Shown here piece by piece: positions 60,065-64,000 of a stretch of DNA of 64,000 nt. Each line of letters begins with the position of its first letter. Within the stretch, counting starts at the first letter, position 1. Under the pieces are notes generated by a model, which worked only from the letters and a program-made list of their open reading frames with translations, was not told the DNA's origin and did not search any database. The stretch comes from an uncultured Flavobacteriales bacterium (GTDB lineage Bacteria; Bacteroidota; Bacteroidia; Flavobacteriales; Crocinitomicaceae): contig CAMLFH010000008.1 in assembly GCA_946479285.1 (NCBI GenBank), positions 124,001 through 188,000 on the forward strand. Direction: 5' to 3'. A program made the position numbers and the translations under genes.

Positions 60065-62152
60065 TTGCGTTTAATAGCTTTATTTACAACCACCTTTTTA
60101 ATTACGATCATTTCGTTTAATTCATCGGCCGGAGAATCGGATTCTCTCTCGAATAATGTGCGCGTTTTGGTAAAGAAGATCCAGGCAAAACACGTCCAGC
60201 CAAGGGCTGTAGATGCTGCATTTGGAAACCTGGTACACGATTATTTTTACAGCTTTATTGATTCAAAAGAACAGATCCTTCACCAGGAAGACAGAGCTTA
60301 TTTGAAAGGGTTGAGTTCCAAACTAAACGAAGATATTGAAACCGGGAAGCAGCATTATTTCAACGAGTTTAACCGACTCGTTCTTGAACGATGTAAAGAA
60401 ATACAAACCATTCAAAAGGCTTATTTAAGTAAGCCGATTATCCTGAACAGCACGAAGAAATTCGATTTGAAAGACGGAAATAAGGTGACCAAAGCGAATT
60501 ATAAAACGGTTTGGGAAAATAGTTTATGCCTGGATGTTTTGAATGAAATCGTTTCCATGCACCCGAAAAATTCGAAAACCTTGCTAAAAGATTCCCTGGT
60601 TCAATTTGAGAAAAAGGCCCGTGCAAAGATTGAACAGCGTTATTCCAATTATTTGGAGATTGTTCAGGGAAGAGAACTGATGGAAGAAATGTATCTGAAT
60701 GCCATTGCAATGAGTTTTGATCCGCATACTTTGTATTTCAGTCCCAGTCAAAAACAAGGATTTGTGGAAGAACTTTCTACTCAAAAAGAAAAGTTCGGGA
60801 TCGGTTACGGATTGGACGAGCAAAATACAGTGGTGCTGACGGATATTCTTCCGGGAAGTTCTGCCTGGTTAAGCAATCAGCTTACTTCCGGAGATCATAT
60901 CCTGAAAATCCGTTTTGGATGGAAAAATGAGAGCTGGTTGGAAGTCGGAACAGGAATCACCGGATTGAAAGCACTTTCTGAAGCATTCAAAGATTTTAAG
61001 GGTCGGCAAATTTCTCTTTTTATAAAAGACAAGGAGGGAAATGAAATTCAGGTTGACCTTGAAAAAACCGCTGTTTACAACGATAACGACAACATCAAAA
61101 ATGCATTAATGACCGGTAAGAAGAATATCGGTTATATCAGTCTTCCGGATTTTTACACCAACCATACTGCCAGTTATACCGAACAAGGCTGTGCAAACGA
61201 CATGGCAAAATGCATTCTGAAACTGAAGAAAGACGGAATTGAAGGATTGGTTCTTGATTTGCGTGGAAATGGCGGTGGTTCTTTGTATGAAGCGATTGCA
61301 CTTTCAGGTATTTTTATTGACTACGGACCCATTTTGGCTGTCCGCGATAACACCGGAGAAGTGAAAGTTTTGAAAGACATTAACCGTGGGTTTATTTACG
61401 ACGGACCGTTAATGATCCTGATCGATGCGGGAAGCGCCTCAGCTTCTGAAATTGTAGCTGCAGTTTTGCAGGATTATAAAAAGGCTTTAGTTGTTGGAGT
61501 TCCTAGTTTCGGGAAAGCGACCAGTCAAATGGTTTATCCGCTGGATCCTTTAGTCAGTGATTTTTCAACCATACCGGAAAACCCGGATTATGGATATGCG
61601 AATATTACAGGAGGATTTCTGTACCGCGTAAATGGGAAGTCGAACCAGGGAGTAGGAGTAATGCCCGATATTGAATTGGGAATGACTGCTTTTGATTCAA
61701 TCGAAGAGCGTGAACGAACTTATCAAAATTGGTTAGTTCCAACAGCAATCGATAAGAAAATGACTTACACACCTTCAGCAACGAATTTACCGGTTGAGGG
61801 CCTGAATGCATTTTCAAAGAAACAGCGTTCCGAAGGAATTTATGCAGCTTATTACAAGATCCTGGATTCTGTAGCTAAAGCATACAATGAAAATCAGGTG
61901 ATTTCTTTAGATTTGAATGCTTTCTGGAACGAGTCACTAAAGAAAGATGCAACGGCTGACCAACTGAAAATAGTAAAGAAGAATACAAACTGGAACTACG
62001 AAGTCAAATCGAATTCATTTGACCAAACGGTATACGATCAGAACCCAATCCTTAATAAGTATTTTGAAGATTTTTCAACACGTTTGAAATCGGATATTGA
62101 ACTTTTTGAAGCACTTGGGATTATGAATGAATGGCTGCAATTAACCAGGTAA
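60065..62152 (+). CDS. Tail-specific (Prc/CtpA-type) S41 protease
   Basis: A 695-aa secreted protease if translation starts at TTG 60065, which gives a textbook signal peptide (LRLIALFTTTFLITIISFNS, first residue Met in vivo). The ATG at 59951 would put 38 unrelated residues in front of it and lies upstream of the promoter at 60013-60044. N-terminal helical region, a PDZ domain (GIGYGLDEQNTVVLTDILPG) and the S41 core (GLVLDLRGNGGGSLYEA, LIDAGSASASEIVAAVLQDY, VPSFGKATSQMVYPL). Catalytic Ser459 and Lys484 are 25 residues apart as in E. coli Prc. It trims periplasmic proteins from the C-terminus. Confidence 0.93.
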   Translation: MRLIALFTTTFLITIISFNSSAGESDSLSNNVRVLVKKIQAKHVQPRAVDAAFGNLVHDYFYSFIDSKEQILHQEDRAYLKGLSSKLNEDIETGKQHYFNEFNRLVLERCKEIQTIQKAYLSKPIILNSTKKFDLKDGNKVTKANYKTVWENSLCLDVLNEIVSMHPKNSKTLLKDSLVQFEKKARAKIEQRYSNYLEIVQGRELMEEMYLNAIAMSFDPHTLYFSPSQKQGFVEELSTQKEKFGIGYGLDEQNTVVLTDILPGSSAWLSNQLTSGDHILKIRFGWKNESWLEVGTGITGLKALSEAFKDFKGRQISLFIKDKEGNEIQVDLEKTAVYNDNDNIKNALMTGKKNIGYISLPDFYTNHTASYTEQGCANDMAKCILKLKKDGIEGLVLDLRGNGGGSLYEAIALSGIFIDYGPILAVRDNTGEVKVLKDINRGFIYDGPLMILIDAGSASASEIVAAVLQDYKKALVVGVPSFGKATSQMVYPLDPLVSDFSTIPENPDYGYANITGGFLYRVNGKSNQGVGVMPDIELGMTAFDSIEERERTYQNWLVPTAIDKKMTYTPSATNLPVEGLNAFSKKQRSEGIYAAYYKILDSVAKAYNENQVISLDLNAFWNESLKKDATADQLKIVKKNTNWNYEVKSNSFDQTVYDQNPILNKYFEDFSTRLKSDIELFEALGIMNEWLQLTR

Positions 62153-62204
62153 TAACTAACCCTGACGATGAATATCAGGATTTAACTACAAAAACAAAAA
62201 TGCA

Positions 62205-63242
62205 ATGAAAAATCAACTCTTTAAAATCACGGTAATGATTGCCTTTTTCGGAATGGCAAATAGCTACTACGCACAAACAGCGGTTGAGTATATGAATGTT
62301 TTTACAACCGAATACGGAAAGATCCAACAAGATATGTGGGATTACACCAGTTCTGTTTCACACGGTAAAAGTGCTCGTAAAGTAGAAAAAAGACGCGCTG
62401 AATTAATTCAAACCTCCAGTCAGGCATTGTCAAAAGCAAAATCTGCAAAAGCATTCAACGGATCTACGCAGTTTCGTGATTCAGTGATCGAATACCTTCG
62501 GATCAATAATGTGGTATTGAAAGAAGATTACGCGAAAATTGTAGATATGGAAGCTGTTTCCGAAGAATCTTATGATGCAATGGAAGCTTACATGCTGGCG
62601 CGGGAACGTGCAAATGACAAACTGGTTGAGGCATCCGAAATGGTTACCAGGCAGCAAAAAGTATTTGCAGATGCAAACAGCATTACTTTGATTTCATCAG
62701 AAGATGCGCTGGATAAGAAAATGGCAGTTGCCGGTGAGGTTTACGATACGTACAATGAAGTGTATTTGATCTTCTTCAAAAGCTTTAAGCAAGAGTTGTA
62801 CCTGATGGATGCAATTAATCGGAAAGATATCAATGCAATTGAGCAAAATAGAAATGCTTTGATCTCAACCGCAAAAGAAGGATTGAAAAAATTGGATGAG
62901 GTGAAGTCGTATAAAAACGATAAGAGTATGGTTGAAGCAACAAAAAAACTCTTGAATTTTTACATCGATGAAGCTACCAATGAAACGCCGAAAATGTCTG
63001 ACTATTTCATGATGAGTGAGAATTATGCGAAAGTGAAAAAGGCATTTGACGAGATTCCGGAGAAGAAACGTACACAGAAAGATGTGGATGAGATTAACAA
63101 AGCCGGTAATGAACTGAATGCAGGAGTTAATACTTATAATGCAGCCAATCAGAATTTGAACAAGAAGCGTTCGGCTTTGATTGATGGGTGGAATTCAACA
63201 GCAGGAAAATTCACCGATACACACGTTCCGAAAGGAAAGTAA
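62205..63242 (+). CDS. Secreted helical protein of unknown function (345 aa)
   Basis: A 345-aa protein with signal peptide MKNQLFKITVMIAFFGMANS, then a long alpha-helical mature region with charged heptads (EEKRTQKDVDEINKAGNELN-like composition, actual segment EKKRTQKDVDEINKAGNELN). The layout resembles the LIC11966-type surface proteins, but I am not certain. No catalytic motif is visible. It follows the Prc-type protease by 52 bp and may be co-transcribed, which would suit a periplasmic or surface partner or substrate. Confidence 0.75.
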   Translation: MKNQLFKITVMIAFFGMANSYYAQTAVEYMNVFTTEYGKIQQDMWDYTSSVSHGKSARKVEKRRAELIQTSSQALSKAKSAKAFNGSTQFRDSVIEYLRINNVVLKEDYAKIVDMEAVSEESYDAMEAYMLARERANDKLVEASEMVTRQQKVFADANSITLISSEDALDKKMAVAGEVYDTYNEVYLIFFKSFKQELYLMDAINRKDINAIEQNRNALISTAKEGLKKLDEVKSYKNDKSMVEATKKLLNFYIDEATNETPKMSDYFMMSENYAKVKKAFDEIPEKKRTQKDVDEINKAGNELNAGVNTYNAANQNLNKKRSALIDGWNSTAGKFTDTHVPKGK

Positions 63243-63273
63243 TTTGCTTTAGCATAAAAGATAGAACCGATCT

Positions 63274-63303
63274 GTAGGCACGCGACGCATCGCGTGCCTT
63301 TTT
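63274..63303 (+). repeat. GTAGG...CCTAC-family palindrome acting as a terminator
   Basis: AGGCACGCGA, CGCA, TCGCGTGCCT then five T: a perfect 10-bp stem plus T-run, 31 bp past the stop. Of the family copies this is the one most like a functional intrinsic terminator. Confidence 0.8.
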
Positions 63304-63452
63304 AATTCCATAGATTTAGTATGATGAAGCAATTATCAAGCATAGATATAGCGATAATTGTATCTATTTTTAACGATAGATAACTAACAGTTATTGACGA
63401 GGCACTTTGTCGAAGAATTTTTTAACTTGCAACCAAACAAACCTTCAAATCC

Positions 63453-64000
63453 ATGAACAAATCAGCTCTTGCACTATTTTTAACTACCTTGATTGCAATC
63501 GTATCGTGTAACAATTTCTCTCCGCCAAAAACGGTCAACGGAGTTTACAATATCCCGCAAATCATTGATACTTCCGGGACAACTATAGCTACGCGCTTTT
63601 CTCCGCCCGAAGGATATCAGCGAAAAGCATCCGACAGCTCTTCTTTCGGATTTTATTTGCGAAATCTTCCACTGAAAAAACACGGTTCTGCAGTGCACTT
63701 GTACGATGGAAGTCTGAAAGGAAATCAGGGCGCGCATGTGGCAGTTATAAACATGTCGGTAGGCAAGAGGGATTTACAGCAATGTGCTGATGCGGTGATG
63801 CGTTTGCGGGGGGAATACTTGTTTCACAATCAGCGTTTTTCAGACATTCATTTTCGTTTTGTGAGCGGTTTCAATTGTGAGTATTCCAAGTGGCGGGAAG
63901 GAAACAGAGTTGCATTAAATGGAAACTCGGTAAGCTGGCAAAAAACAGCTGCAGCAGATAAAAGTTATGCTTCCTTCCTGAAATACATGGAAACGGTTTT
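63453..64000 (+). CDS. DUF4846 lipoprotein (partial, runs off the right edge)
   Basis: The frame opens at ATG 63453 and is open to base 64000 (182 codons seen). MNKSALALFLTTLIAIVSCN gives a lipobox Cys19. TRFSPPEGYQRKASDSSSFG, FYLRNLPLKKHGSAVHLYDG and VGKRDLQQCADAVMRLRGEY are the conserved DUF4846 segments. Function is unknown in the family. The C-terminus lies outside the window. A reverse-strand frame at 63480-63737 is a shadow. Confidence 0.88.
   Translation, partial: MNKSALALFLTTLIAIVSCNNFSPPKTVNGVYNIPQIIDTSGTTIATRFSPPEGYQRKASDSSSFGFYLRNLPLKKHGSAVHLYDGSLKGNQGAHVAVINMSVGKRDLQQCADAVMRLRGEYLFHNQRFSDIHFRFVSGFNCEYSKWREGNRVALNGNSVSWQKTAAADKSYASFLKYMETV

Overview
The window looks like a chromosomal segment of a Bacteroidota bacterium, most likely a Flavobacteriales member close to Fluviicola/Crocinitomicaceae. 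The genus is my inference from gene content. The phylum rests on type IX secretion (T9SS) parts (a PorP/SprF-like protein and two large secreted proteins with the type-B gliding-motility C-terminal domain), LolA next to FtsK, DUF4159 and DUF4846 proteins, and several Bacteroidota-type promoters (TTG, 17-23 nt, TAnnTTTG). No tRNA, rRNA, CRISPR array or insertion sequence was seen.

Region 1 (1-13680): one end of an extracellular contractile injection system (eCIS, Afp/PVC/AlgoCIS type). A minus-strand operon runs from a tail-terminator-like DUF4255 protein through an unrecognised 301-aa protein, one very large sheath protein, two inner-tube proteins, a 50-aa DUF5908 protein, a LysM tube-initiation protein, a VgrG-like spike, a PAAR tip, a gp25-like baseplate protein and a J-like baseplate protein, into a second large baseplate protein cut by the left edge. 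A divergent AAA+ ATPase (Afp15-like) lies across an AT-rich gap of about 1 kb. Tail fibre, tape measure and effectors are not in view and probably lie to the left.

Region 2 (13690-31215): envelope and housekeeping genes: a helix-hairpin-helix beta-barrel protein with a PorV/FadL-like partner, an OmpA-family protein, hemE, ung, a PorP/SprF protein, prfC, a small PD-(D/E)XK protein, holA-rsmE-DUF4159, a GlsB-type membrane protein, argS, an arginase and a pair of secreted beta-sandwich proteins.

Region 3 (31292-48812): ftsK-lolA, a fused alpha/beta E1 2-oxoacid dehydrogenase, gdhA, a small secreted protein, two paralogous T9SS-exported SprB-repeat proteins, a porin, a CHAP-like secreted protein, an rsmF-like methyltransferase and tsaD.

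Region 4 (48837-64000): tamB, accC, sucC, then an rtcB-prfH RNA-repair/ribosome-rescue pair. Upstream of that pair lies a small transcription unit with a consensus promoter element, a 5' hairpin, a 25-codon ORF and an intrinsic terminator, which could be an attenuator. A TPR protein, a Prc-type protease with a probable TTG start, a helical secreted protein and a DUF4846 lipoprotein cut by the right edge follow.

Non-coding structure is prominent. A family of about 28-bp GTAGG...CCTAC palindromes sits repeatedly at or just past gene 3' ends, twice supplying the TAG stop codon. There is a seven-copy 8-bp tandem repeat upstream of argS, and an inverted-repeat element between the divergent hsdR-N-like and holA genes whose arms point a promoter -7 motif at each gene.
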